22,634 bases of DNA from an uncultured Coprococcus sp. Lineage in GTDB: Bacteria > Bacillota > Clostridia > Lachnospirales > Lachnospiraceae. Where the stretch lies: the NCBI GenBank assembly GCA_900548215.1, contig URJI01000045.1:1-22634 (forward strand). The letters are read 5' to 3'. This document shows positions 15,881 to 22,634 of the stretch, piece after piece (the stretch's first letter is position 1; every line of letters starts with the position of its first letter). Below the pieces are notes generated by a model that was not told the origin of the DNA, did no database searches, and saw nothing but the letters and a program-made list of their open reading frames with translations. Position numbers and translations under genes: made by a program.

Positions 15881-15920
15881 ACAGGCTTCCATGGCAGATA
15901 TGTTGTGGAGGCCTGTTTTT
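15881..15920 (+). terminator. Intrinsic terminator after secDF
   Basis: ACAGGCTTCC (15881-15890) pairs with GGAGGCCTGT (15907-15916) with one G-U pair and a 16-base loop, followed by a run of five T (15916-15920). Confidence 0.85.
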
Positions 15921-15929
15921 CATTGCGGT

Positions 15930-16004
15930 GACACCTCCGTGTCCAACAAAGGGGTCAGGCACTAAAAGGGTCACAACAAAGGGGTCAGACCCCTTGGTGG
16001 ACAC
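15930..16004. repeat. Cluster of GGGGTCA palindromic elements, left of second HAD gene
   Basis: The 176-nt gap 15861-16036 has no gene. After the terminator it holds a small GACAC-CTCC-GTGTC hairpin (15930-15943), CAAAGGGGTCAGGCAC (15947-15962), and a palindrome AAGGGGTC-A-GACCCCTT (15979-15995). GTGTCC (15939-15944) and GGACAC (15999-16004) enclose the block as inverted ends. The unit ACAACAAAGGGGTCAG occurs nearly twice (about 15945-15957 and 15973-15988). Confidence 0.75.
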
Positions 16005-16036
16005 CTTATTGAGACACAAGAAAAGGAGATGCTGAC

Positions 16037-16687
16037 ATGGCTGTTATATTTGATATGGATGGAGTCATTCTGGACTCAGAGCAACTGGTTGTGAAATGCT
16101 GGCAGAAGATTGCCGGAAAGTACAATATAGACAATATAGAAAAGTTTTGTATAGCTGCGCTCGGACTCAACAGAGAAGCTGCAAAGAAACTATTTGTGCA
16201 GATGTACGATGGCAGATACGGTGATGAAGAGAGATATGAGATACTGAAATCAGAGATGTCAGCAACGTTCCATAAGGCCGCCTCGGAAGGTGGGCTGACA
16301 CTGAAACCAGGCGTAAAAGACACCTTAAAATCTCTAACAGATTGCGGCATACCATGTGCCCTTGCCACCTCCACCAGAAGAGAAGTTGTCATACCGGAAC
16401 TTACAAATCTTGGAGTAATAGAATATTTCGATAAGTTGATTTGCGGCGATATGGTAGCTAGAAGTAAGCCTGCACCAGATATATTCCTGAAGGCATGTGA
16501 AGAATTGAATGTAATTCCACAAGACACCTATGCCGTGGAAGACTCCTACAACGGTGTGAGATCTGCCCATGCCGCAGGAATGAAAGTGATAATGATCCCC
16601 GACCTGGTACAGCCGGATGAGGAGATTAGGGGAAAGACGACATACATATTTACCCGAATATCTGATATAAAGAAAATATTATTATAA
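16037..16687 (+). CDS. HAD-superfamily hydrolase, subfamily IA, second paralogue
   Basis: A 216-residue enzyme with FDMDGV (nucleophile Asp6, acid/base Asp8), LATST, the motif III Lys in RSKPAPD, and AVEDSYNG. It is the same subfamily and length as the HAD at 10629-11279 and similar along its whole length, but clearly diverged in the cap. The start is supported by AAGGAG eight bases upstream. It stands alone between two clusters of GTGCCTGACCCC elements in opposite orientation, and its codon choice (for example runs of ACC, TCC and GCC) looks a little different from the neighbouring genes. The likely role is dephosphorylation of a small phosphorylated metabolite; the substrate is unknown. Confidence 0.9.
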   Translation: MAVIFDMDGVILDSEQLVVKCWQKIAGKYNIDNIEKFCIAALGLNREAAKKLFVQMYDGRYGDEERYEILKSEMSATFHKAASEGGLTLKPGVKDTLKSLTDCGIPCALATSTRREVVIPELTNLGVIEYFDKLICGDMVARSKPAPDIFLKACEELNVIPQDTYAVEDSYNGVRSAHAAGMKVIMIPDLVQPDEEIRGKTTYIFTRISDIKKILL

Positions 16688-16711
16688 TTTGCGGATTCTC
16701 CAGTGTAAACA

Positions 16712-16820
16712 AATGTAAAAAGAATGTAAAAAGTGCCTGACCCCATTGTCTTGGAAATGGCGTATATATGCGGTGTTGAACTATGGTAAAGGAACTGCAA
16801 ATGACAAAGTGCCTGATCCC
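16712..16820. repeat. GTGCCTGACCCC elements and 11-bp tandem repeat, right of second HAD gene
   Basis: AATGTAAAAAG occurs twice in tandem (16712-16733), running straight into GTGCCTGACCCC (16733-16744). A second, one-mismatch copy GTGCCTGATCCC is at 16809-16820, preceded by ACAAA. The 279-nt gap 16688-16966 has no gene; beyond these repeats it holds only the bidirectional terminator and unassigned sequence. Confidence 0.75.
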
Positions 16821-16828
16821 AAAGTGTG

Positions 16829-16866
16829 AAAAAAGAAAGGAACCCAGCCGAAGCTGGGTTCCTTTT
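16829..16866. terminator. Bidirectional intrinsic terminator between HAD and fucO
   Basis: AAAGGAACCCAGC (16836-16848) pairs perfectly with GCTGGGTTCCTTT (16853-16865) around the loop CGAA. On the plus strand it is followed by a short T-rich stretch. On the minus strand the stem is followed by C and six T (complement of A 16829-16834), so it can stop fucO transcripts arriving from the right as well as plus-strand ones. Confidence 0.85.
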
Positions 16867-16951
16867 CTTAGTTTTTAGGGGTTTGATAGGACGGGTGAGG
16901 CCCTATATATATTCGCCGTACAGTCCCGGCAAAAGGGCTGTCTGGCGCTTC

Positions 16952-16973
16952 GATCTAATGGGTCAGTTAGATC
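16952..16973 (-). other. Small dyad over the fucO stop codon
   Basis: GATCTAA (16952-16958) and TTAGATC (16967-16973) form a 7-bp inverted repeat with an 8-base loop that includes the stop codon of the minus-strand gene. There is no T-tract, so this is at most an mRNA 3'-end structure. Confidence 0.4.
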
Positions 16974-18115
16974 AATGACTCGTAGAGTTTGGTGATATCC
17001 TCTACGCTAGTCTCTTTTGGATTGCCTGGGCGACATGCGTCGTCGTAGGCTGATTGTGCCAGGAACGGAATGTCCTCCGGTTTAACTATGTCTTTGAGAT
17101 CTGCAGGAATTCCAACATCTATGGACAGCTGACGTACTGCGTCGACAGCGGCCTTTCTGTATTCCTCCTGGGTCATGTCGTCAACGCCGCTTACGCCCAT
17201 AGCCCTTGCAATCTCGCGGTATTTCTCGCCTGTTGCTTCTGCGTTGTACTCCATAACAGTAGGTAGAATGATCGCATTTGCAACTCCGTGAGGTGTATCA
17301 TACAGCGCTCCAAGTGGGTGCGCCATGGAATGAACGATTCCAAGTCCGACATTCGAAAATCCCATGCCGGCTACATACTGGCCGAGAGCCATATCTGCAC
17401 GGCCCTCAGGTGTGTTGGCCACAGCTCCTCTGAGCGAACGGCTGATGATCTCGATAGCTTTGAGGTGGAACATATCGGACAGCTCCCATGCGGCTGCTGT
17501 GATATATCCCTCAATTGCATGTGTCAGTGCGTCCATACCGGTTGCTGCTGTGAGACCCTTTGGCATGGAGCTCATCATCTCAGGATCAACAAATGCTACA
17601 ACAGGAATATCCTTAGGATCAACACATACCATCTTGCGGTTCTTTTCAACGTCTGTGATAACATAGTTGATAGTAACTTCTGCAGCGGTTCCTGCCGTTG
17701 TAGGAACTGCGAATATAGGAATGGATTTGTTCTTTGTAGGTGCGACACCCTCAAGGCTTCTGATGTCTGCAAAATCAGGATTCGCAATGACGATTCCAAT
17801 TCCCTTTGCTGTATCCATAGATGATCCGCCGCCGATGGCGATAATGTAATCGGCACTAGCTGCTTTGAATGCTTCAACCCCCTGCTGAACATTCTCAATG
17901 GTAGGATTTGGCTTGATGTTTGAGTAAATCTCATAAGCAAGTCCTGCACCGTCAAGGACATCGGTAACTTTCTTCGTCACACCGAATTTGATCAGGTCAG
18001 GGTCAGAGCATACAAGTGCTTTTGCAAAGCCTCTTCCAAGAGCTTCTGTGGCGATCTCCGCAATCGCGCCGGCTCCGTGGTAAGATGTTTCGTTGAGCAC
18101 AAATCTGTTTGCCAT
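16967..18115 (-). CDS. fucO: Iron-dependent alcohol dehydrogenase, lactaldehyde reductase (FucO type)
   Basis: A 382-residue group III iron alcohol dehydrogenase. It aligns from memory almost end to end with Escherichia coli FucO (MANR start, AIGGGSSMDTAKG nucleotide motif, PTTAGTAAEVTINYVITD, GQYVAGMGFSNVGLG). Metal ligands are visible as DALTHAIE and the two His in VHSMAHPLG and DTPHGVANA. FucO reduces L-lactaldehyde to 1,2-propanediol with NADH during fucose or rhamnose fermentation; related enzymes act on other diols and aldehydes. I placed the start at 18115 because AAAGGAGGAGA lies just upstream and the length then equals FucO; a longer frame to 18160 has no such support. It is a single gene here with its own strong promoter and no other fucose genes nearby. 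The family is certain, the exact substrate fairly likely. Confidence 0.9.
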   Translation of the reverse strand: MANRFVLNETSYHGAGAIAEIATEALGRGFAKALVCSDPDLIKFGVTKKVTDVLDGAGLAYEIYSNIKPNPTIENVQQGVEAFKAASADYIIAIGGGSSMDTAKGIGIVIANPDFADIRSLEGVAPTKNKSIPIFAVPTTAGTAAEVTINYVITDVEKNRKMVCVDPKDIPVVAFVDPEMMSSMPKGLTAATGMDALTHAIEGYITAAAWELSDMFHLKAIEIISRSLRGAVANTPEGRADMALGQYVAGMGFSNVGLGIVHSMAHPLGALYDTPHGVANAIILPTVMEYNAEATGEKYREIARAMGVSGVDDMTQEEYRKAAVDAVRQLSIDVGIPADLKDIVKPEDIPFLAQSAYDDACRPGNPKETSVEDITKLYESLI

Positions 18116-18155
18116 AATTCTATCTCCTCCTTTACATTGCGTTACGTGCATTTTG

Positions 18156-18175
18156 CACAAAACGTTTCACAAAAC
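18156..18175 (-). promoter_or_regulatory. Candidate operator in the fucO leader (CACAAAAC direct repeat)
   Basis: CACAAAAC occurs at 18156-18163 and 18168-18175 (plus-strand reading), exactly 12 bp apart, around the palindrome AAACGTTT. Next to it is GTGCA-TTT-TGCAC (18147-18159). The position just downstream of the predicted fucO start suits a repressor. The core resembles parts of catabolite (cre) or Rex sites without matching either well. Confidence 0.45.
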
Positions 18176-18184
18176 TATGGCTTT

Positions 18185-18213
18185 ATTATACCATTTACAC
18201 AATAATTTTCCAA
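18185..18213 (-). promoter_or_regulatory. fucO promoter
   Basis: Read on the minus strand: -35 TTGGAA (18213-18208), 17-bp spacer, -10 TATAAT (18190-18185) with an extended TGG just before it. A start near 18178 is expected. TTACAC (18195-18200) and GTGTAA (18214-18219) form a 25-bp dyad across the spacer and -35 box, a plausible regulator site. Confidence 0.75.
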
Positions 18214-18221
18214 GTGTAATA

Positions 18222-18256
18222 ACAGTCAAAATAGCGACATTTACAGTCAAAATGGC
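18222..18256. repeat. Direct repeat ACAGTCAAAATRGC, 21-bp period, in the fucO/recJ divergent region
   Basis: ACAGTCAAAATAGC (18222-18235) and ACAGTCAAAATGGC (18243-18256) differ at one base and are spaced by two helical turns. For fucO they fall at about -44 to -78, the usual activator position. For recJ the second copy overlaps the -35 box and spacer. Confidence 0.7.
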
Positions 18257-18268
18257 ATCTGTTAGAAT
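18240..18268 (+). promoter_or_regulatory. recJ promoter
   Basis: -35 TTTACA (18240-18245, five of six) and -10 TAGAAT (18263-18268, five of six) are separated by 17 bp. The start would lie near 18275, leaving only about a 20-nt leader before the recJ ATG. Confidence 0.65.
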
Positions 18269-18295
18269 ACACATTATGGAGATGATGAGATACAG

Positions 18296-20170
18296 ATGAA
18301 TAATATTGAGAAAAATATAATAGACAGATATGTAATGAAGCCGGACTGGAGGATCATGAGCCGGCGAGCGGATTTCAAGGCCATAGGAAGCCGGTTCGGT
18401 GTGGATCCGGTGGTGGCGAGAGTCATGGTGAACCGGGGGATGAGTACGGAGCAGGATATAGATATGTATTTAAATGGCGACAGGGAGTTTTTGCACGATC
18501 CTGCGCTGATGAGAGATCTTCCGGAGGCTGGGCGCATCTTGTATGAGAAGCTCAGAGATAACAGACACATTCGCATTATATCAGATTACGATGTGGATGG
18601 TGTGAGTTCCAATTATATATTGTTTCTTGGAATGCGGCGTGTGTGGGCACAGATACACAACGCCGATCCGGGCGAATGCGGCGTGGTGGACTACGATATA
18701 CCTCACAGGATCCATGACGGATATGGAATAAATAAGAGGCTGATCGATGTGGCAGAAGAGGACGGCGTCGACACCATAGTGACGTGTGATAATGGCATTG
18801 CTGCGCTGGAGCAGGTCAGATATGCGAAGTCGCTTGGAATGACCGTTATCATCACGGATCACCATCAGATACCTTATGAGGATGGTGAGGACGGCAAAAG
18901 AACATATATGCTGCCAAATGCTGATGCGGTTATTGACAACCAGAGAGCTGACTGTGAATATCCGTTCAAAGGTCTGTGCGGTGCGGGAGTTGCATGTAAA
19001 CTCATCCAGTATCTGTACAGGATAAGCGGCGTGGATGAGAATGAAGTCCAGGATTTCTATGAGATCCTCGGCCTTGCGACAAATTGCGACATGATGGACC
19101 TTGTGGATGAGAACAGGGTATATGTGAAATATGCACTTGCAAGTCTTAAGAACAGCAGGAATGCAGGACTGAATGCCCTGATAAAGCTGAGTGGCAGGAA
19201 CGAAAAGAAGATTTCCACATTTGACCTGGGATTTCTCATAGGACCATGTATAAATGCAGCGGGAAGACTTGGGGATGCCAGGACAAGCCTGGAATTTTTG
19301 CTGGAACGTGATCCTGAGGTGGCCGGCGGGAAGGCGGCGGAACTGCTGGCTATTAACGAGGAAAGAAAACTCATGACAGAGATGGGGGTCAGGCACATAA
19401 CGGACATGCTTGTTGCCAATACGATAAATTGTGCACCCGGAAATGATGTTACACTGGCTGACAAAGTTATAGTTGTGTACATTCCGGGAATTCATGAAAG
19501 CGTGGTTGGTATAATCGCCAGCAGGCTCAAGGAGGCTTACAGCCGTCCGGTCATGGTATTTACCGACGGTGAAGCGGAGGGGATACTCAAGGGATCCGGA
19601 AGGTCTGTGGAGAGCTATAATATGTTTGAAGAGCTCAGCAGTGTGAGGGATATGTTCACAGCATTTGGCGGTCATGCCATGGCGGCAGGATTTTCGATAA
19701 AGAAGGAGAACCTTGAATCTTTGCGCAGAAAGCTGAATGAGAATACAGAACTCACTGATGAGGACATCACACCAAAACTCATGATAGATGTGCCGATGCC
19801 GCTGTGGTACAACAACATAGAGCTTACAGAGCAGCTTGACAGGTTGGAGCCGTATGGAAAAGGAAACCGCAGACCACTGTTTGCACAGGCAGATGTGTCT
19901 GTGCAAAGAGCACAGATACTAGGTAAAAATCGGAATCTTCTAAAGCTCACCCTGGATATGGGGGACGGCAGAAGCATGGATTCGATAAATTTTGAGCCGG
20001 ATGAGTTCGTGAATAACATAAAACAGTGGTTTGGCGAAGATGAATGTGTTAAAATGTTAGATGGTCAGCCAAATGGAGTGACGATCGATGTGGCGTATTA
20101 TCCACAGATCAATGAGTTCAGGGGGCAGAAAAAGCTTCAGGTGAAACTTGAATCTTACAGAAAGAGCTGA
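18296..20170 (+). CDS. recJ: Single-stranded-DNA exonuclease RecJ
   Basis: A 624-residue DHH-family nuclease that degrades single-stranded DNA 5' to 3' in recombinational and mismatch repair. Metal-binding motifs are visible: DYDVDG (Asp97, 99, 101), CDNG, TDHHQ (Asp188-His189-His190) and NCDMMDL, followed by the DHHA1 region GSGRSVESYN and GGHAMAAGFSI. The last 100 residues form the usual OB-like domain. It is somewhat shorter than long RecJ forms. The start follows TGGAG with rather long spacing (about 14 bases); no better in-frame start exists because an upstream overlapping ATG meets a stop at once. It is probably the first gene of the recJ-apt-rel run and is divergent from fucO. Confidence 0.95.
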   Translation: MNNIEKNIIDRYVMKPDWRIMSRRADFKAIGSRFGVDPVVARVMVNRGMSTEQDIDMYLNGDREFLHDPALMRDLPEAGRILYEKLRDNRHIRIISDYDVDGVSSNYILFLGMRRVWAQIHNADPGECGVVDYDIPHRIHDGYGINKRLIDVAEEDGVDTIVTCDNGIAALEQVRYAKSLGMTVIITDHHQIPYEDGEDGKRTYMLPNADAVIDNQRADCEYPFKGLCGAGVACKLIQYLYRISGVDENEVQDFYEILGLATNCDMMDLVDENRVYVKYALASLKNSRNAGLNALIKLSGRNEKKISTFDLGFLIGPCINAAGRLGDARTSLEFLLERDPEVAGGKAAELLAINEERKLMTEMGVRHITDMLVANTINCAPGNDVTLADKVIVVYIPGIHESVVGIIASRLKEAYSRPVMVFTDGEAEGILKGSGRSVESYNMFEELSSVRDMFTAFGGHAMAAGFSIKKENLESLRRKLNENTELTDEDITPKLMIDVPMPLWYNNIELTEQLDRLEPYGKGNRRPLFAQADVSVQRAQILGKNRNLLKLTLDMGDGRSMDSINFEPDEFVNNIKQWFGEDECVKMLDGQPNGVTIDVAYYPQINEFRGQKKLQVKLESYRKS

Positions 20171-20239
20171 CAGGACACAATAAAGGCAAAAATATAATTT
20201 ACCTATGAGATAAAAGATAGTGCAAGGAGGGAAACGCCG

Positions 20240-20764
20240 ATGAGCGAAGTAGAAAAGTATATCAAGAGTATTCCTGATTTCCCAAAGCCGGGAATCATAT
20301 TCAGAGATGTGACAAGTGTCACTGAGAACCCGGAGGGAATGAAGCTTGCCATAGACGAGATGGATAAGCTGCTTGATGGTGTCGATTATGATGTGATAGC
20401 AGGAGCTGAGTCGAGAGGCTTTATATTCGGCGCACCGCTTGCCTACAAGAATAACAAAGGGCTTGTGCTTGTCAGAAAGAAGGGCAAGCTTCCAAGAGAG
20501 ACTGTGGAGATGTCATATGACCTTGAGTATGGACAGGCTACCATAGAGATACATAAGGATTCGATAAAGCCAGGTGAGAAGGTTGTTCTTGTCGATGATC
20601 TCATCGCCACCGGAGGAACCATAGAGGCCGCTGCAAAGCTCATAGAGAGTCTGGGCGGAATAGTGGTGAAGATGGTATTCCTTATAGAACTTACAGACCT
20701 CAAGGGACGTGAGAGACTTTCAAAGTATGACGTGGCTTCGGTCGTACAGTTTGATGGAGAATAA
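20240..20764 (+). CDS. apt: Adenine phosphoribosyltransferase
   Basis: A 174-residue cytoplasmic purine-salvage enzyme that joins adenine to PRPP, giving AMP and pyrophosphate. The PRPP-binding loop VLVDDLIATGGT includes Asp119-Asp120. Other family marks are FPKPGIIFRD near the N-terminus, AGAESRGFIFG, and the KKGKLP flexible loop. Length is standard. A strong site AAGGAGGG lies eight bases before the ATG. The 69-nt gap after recJ is AT-rich and includes TATAAT (20193-20198), but no well-spaced -35 box, so I do not call a promoter. Its place before rel is common in Firmicutes and links purine pools with (p)ppGpp control. Confidence 0.95.
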   Translation: MSEVEKYIKSIPDFPKPGIIFRDVTSVTENPEGMKLAIDEMDKLLDGVDYDVIAGAESRGFIFGAPLAYKNNKGLVLVRKKGKLPRETVEMSYDLEYGQATIEIHKDSIKPGEKVVLVDDLIATGGTIEAAAKLIESLGGIVVKMVFLIELTDLKGRERLSKYDVASVVQFDGE

Positions 20765-20799
20765 TTAATTCAGAATATAGCAGGAAGCGTGGTGATCGT

Positions 20800-22634
20800 A
20801 TGGGAGAGACATTTGACAAGACTCAGGATAATATAGTTGCCGAGGAGACCCAAAGGGCGGCCGAGGCGGGAGTTATTACTTCGGAACAGGCGACAAAGGA
20901 TGGAATAGCAGCTATTGAGAAGGCTCTTGCCGAGGGAAAAAAGGTGCCTCAGAATGAGCTGATGAAGATAGAAGAGCAGACAAACAGACAGGTAAAGGCG
21001 AAGAGAGAGATCGATCTGTCAACACCTGCGGATTTTACACCTCCGGAGGATCTGTACAAAGAGCTTATATCAAGGATACTCACATATCACCCATCTGCTG
21101 ACATATCGATGATAGAGAAGGCATACAAGGTTGCTGATGCGGCACATAAGGGTCAGAAGAGAAAGTCCGGTGAGCCATATATCATGCATCCCTTAAATGT
21201 GGCTATCATACTGGCGGAGCTGGAGCTTGACAAGGAGACCATCGTTGCAGGTATCCTGCATGACGTGGTGGAAGATACGGTTATGACATCGGAAGAGATT
21301 GCTTCGGAATTTTCTGAGGAAGTTGCATTTCTGGTGGACGGTGTAACAAAGCTTACACAGCTCAAGATGACCACGGATAAGATAGAGGTTCAGGCAGAGA
21401 ATCTTCGTAAGATGTTCCTGTCGATGGCAAAGGATATCAGGGTTATATTGATAAAGCTTGCCGACAGACTCCACAACCTCAGAACTCTTCAGTATCAGTC
21501 CCCTGAGAAGCAGATTGAGAAGGCCAGGGAGACCATGGATATATACGCACCTATCGCTCACCGTCTTGGTATCAGCAAGATAAAGGTTGAGCTGGATGAT
21601 CTGTCTATGATGTATCTCATGCCTGATGTGTACAGGGATCTCAAGGCTCAGATAGATGAGAAGCTGTCGGAGAGGGACGCCTACATCAAGAGGGTGGTTG
21701 CGGATGTGAAGAAGCATATCGACAATGCCGGTCTTGAGGCTGAGATAGATGGAAGGGTCAAGCATTTCTTCAGTATATATAAGAAGATGAAGAACCAGAA
21801 CAAGACACTGGATCAGATATATGATATATTTGCGGTCCGCATAAAGGTGAACACGGTCAGGGACTGTTATTCTGCACTGGGCATCATACATGAGATGTAT
21901 AAGCCTATCCCGGGCAGATTTAAGGACTATATAGCCATGCCTAAGTCCAACATGTACCAGTCCCTTCACACCACGCTGATCGGACCGGAGGGCCAGCCGT
22001 TTGAGATACAGATAAGAACCTATGAGATGCACAGGACTGCTGAATACGGTATCGCAGCCCACTGGAAATACAAGGAGAACATATCCGGAACTGTCATGCA
22101 GAAGGAGGAAGAGAAGCTCTCATGGCTTCGACAGATACTTGAGTGGCAGAGAGATACGGATGACAACAAGGAGTTCATGAGTTTCGTTAAGACGGATCTC
22201 GACCTTTTTGCAGAGCAGGTGTACTGCTTCACTCCTGCGGGAGATGTCAAGAATCTGCCGAGTGGTTCAACTCCTATAGATTTTGCATACGCCATCCACA
22301 CCGCCGTGGGCAACAAGATGGTTGGTGCAAGGATAAATGGACGACAGGTTCCTATAGACACAAAGCTTAACAATGGAGACCGTGTGGAGATCATCACATC
22401 GCAGAACTCTACGGGACCTAGCCGTGACTGGCTGAACATTGTCAAGAGTACACAGGCGAAGACGAAGATCAACCAGTGGTTCAAGCACCAGTTCAAGGAT
22501 GAGAATATCGGCCGTGGCAAGGAGCTTATACTTAACTACTGCAAGTCCAAGGGAATAGACTACAGTATGTATTCAAAGCCTGAGTATCAGGAAAAGATAT
22601 ACAAGAAGTACAATTTCCAGGATTGGGATTCCAT
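20800..22634 (+). CDS. rel: Bifunctional (p)ppGpp synthetase/hydrolase Rel (3' end off window)
   Basis: The frame starts at ATG 20800, 35 nt after apt, and runs off the right edge after 611 complete codons. The HD hydrolase domain (about residues 100-250) keeps His130, His154-Asp155 and the catalytic pair in HDVVEDT (Glu158-Asp159). The synthetase domain (about 290-440) has RFKD at 373-376, the RxKD form seen in bifunctional Rel enzymes, and KSNMYQSLHTT. The TGS domain starts near residue 470 (VYCFTPAGDVK). The C-terminal helical and ACT domains lie outside. The enzyme makes and breaks the stringent-response alarmone. An N-terminal stretch of about 75-80 residues precedes the usual start of the family; the ribosome site AGGAA is weak and distant (13 bases), so the start is less certain than the gene. 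An alternative in-frame ATG is at 20962. Confidence 0.93.
   Translation, partial: MGETFDKTQDNIVAEETQRAAEAGVITSEQATKDGIAAIEKALAEGKKVPQNELMKIEEQTNRQVKAKREIDLSTPADFTPPEDLYKELISRILTYHPSADISMIEKAYKVADAAHKGQKRKSGEPYIMHPLNVAIILAELELDKETIVAGILHDVVEDTVMTSEEIASEFSEEVAFLVDGVTKLTQLKMTTDKIEVQAENLRKMFLSMAKDIRVILIKLADRLHNLRTLQYQSPEKQIEKARETMDIYAPIAHRLGISKIKVELDDLSMMYLMPDVYRDLKAQIDEKLSERDAYIKRVVADVKKHIDNAGLEAEIDGRVKHFFSIYKKMKNQNKTLDQIYDIFAVRIKVNTVRDCYSALGIIHEMYKPIPGRFKDYIAMPKSNMYQSLHTTLIGPEGQPFEIQIRTYEMHRTAEYGIAAHWKYKENISGTVMQKEEEKLSWLRQILEWQRDTDDNKEFMSFVKTDLDLFAEQVYCFTPAGDVKNLPSGSTPIDFAYAIHTAVGNKMVGARINGRQVPIDTKLNNGDRVEIITSQNSTGPSRDWLNIVKSTQAKTKINQWFKHQFKDENIGRGKELILNYCKSKGIDYSMYSKPEYQEKIYKKYNFQDWDS

Noticed and set aside
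18116..18160. Upstream in-frame ATG for fucO giving 397 residues
   Set aside because: It lacks a ribosome site, while AAAGGAGGAGA precedes 18115 and the MANR start and length match FucO.
18581..19906. 441-codon open frame antisense to recJ
   Set aside because: It overlaps a well-supported DHH nuclease, has His/Cys/Ile-rich shadow composition and no family motif.
20167..20198. Promoter for apt (CTGACA ... TATAAT)
   Set aside because: The spacer is 20 bp, outside the usual 16-18, so the TATAAT may be chance in an AT-rich gap.
21193..22520. Minus-strand open frames antisense to rel (289 and 166 codons)
   Set aside because: They lie wholly within the conserved HD, synthetase and TGS coding sequence and show no recognisable domain.

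Overview
The window looks like a chromosomal segment of an anaerobic gut-type Clostridia, most likely a Lachnospiraceae (inference). The reasons are the SCIFF peptide with its radical SAM maturase, strong AGGAGG-type ribosome binding sites, a fused SecDF, and moderate GC (about 45-50% in most sampled coding lines). No rRNA, tRNA, transposase gene or CRISPR array was found.

Region 1 (1-11338) is a co-directional, tightly spaced gene run that ends at a clear intrinsic terminator. In order it encodes an FHA-domain protein with a long Met/Pro/Gly repeat tail (its start lies left of the window), a PP2C-type protein phosphatase, a membrane Ser/Thr kinase with a large TPR-like outer domain, and a single-pass membrane protein whose cytoplasmic tail repeats the motif A-T-D-V-L-R. 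These are followed by an 1797-residue Ig-repeat surface protein and a HAD phosphatase. I read the first five as one phospho-signalling module: writer (kinase), eraser (PP2C), reader (FHA), a putative multivalent substrate (the TDVL array fits the pT-x-x-L pattern that some FHA domains bind) and a surface or sensor partner. This is the best candidate for an under-described system. The substrate assignment is inference.

Region 2 (11341-15920) holds a four-TM TIGR04086-type protein, the 49-residue SCIFF ranthipeptide precursor with its own promoter, the SCIFF maturase, and SecDF, closed by a terminator. Strong stem-loops without U-tracts sit between precursor and maturase and between maturase and secDF. 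The SecF half of SecDF has Ala where the GYSIND motif normally carries Asp.

Region 3 (15921-18295) is an accessory-looking interval: a second HAD phosphatase flanked by inverted copies of a 12-bp GTGCCTGACCCC element, a bidirectional terminator, and a FucO-type iron alcohol dehydrogenase on the minus strand. The fucO/recJ divergent intergenic region carries two convincing promoters and several short direct and inverted repeats.

Region 4 (18296-22634) is the housekeeping run recJ, apt and rel (bifunctional (p)ppGpp synthetase/hydrolase, cut by the right edge). In many Firmicutes secDF is followed directly by recJ-apt-rel, so region 3 appears to be inserted into a conserved block.
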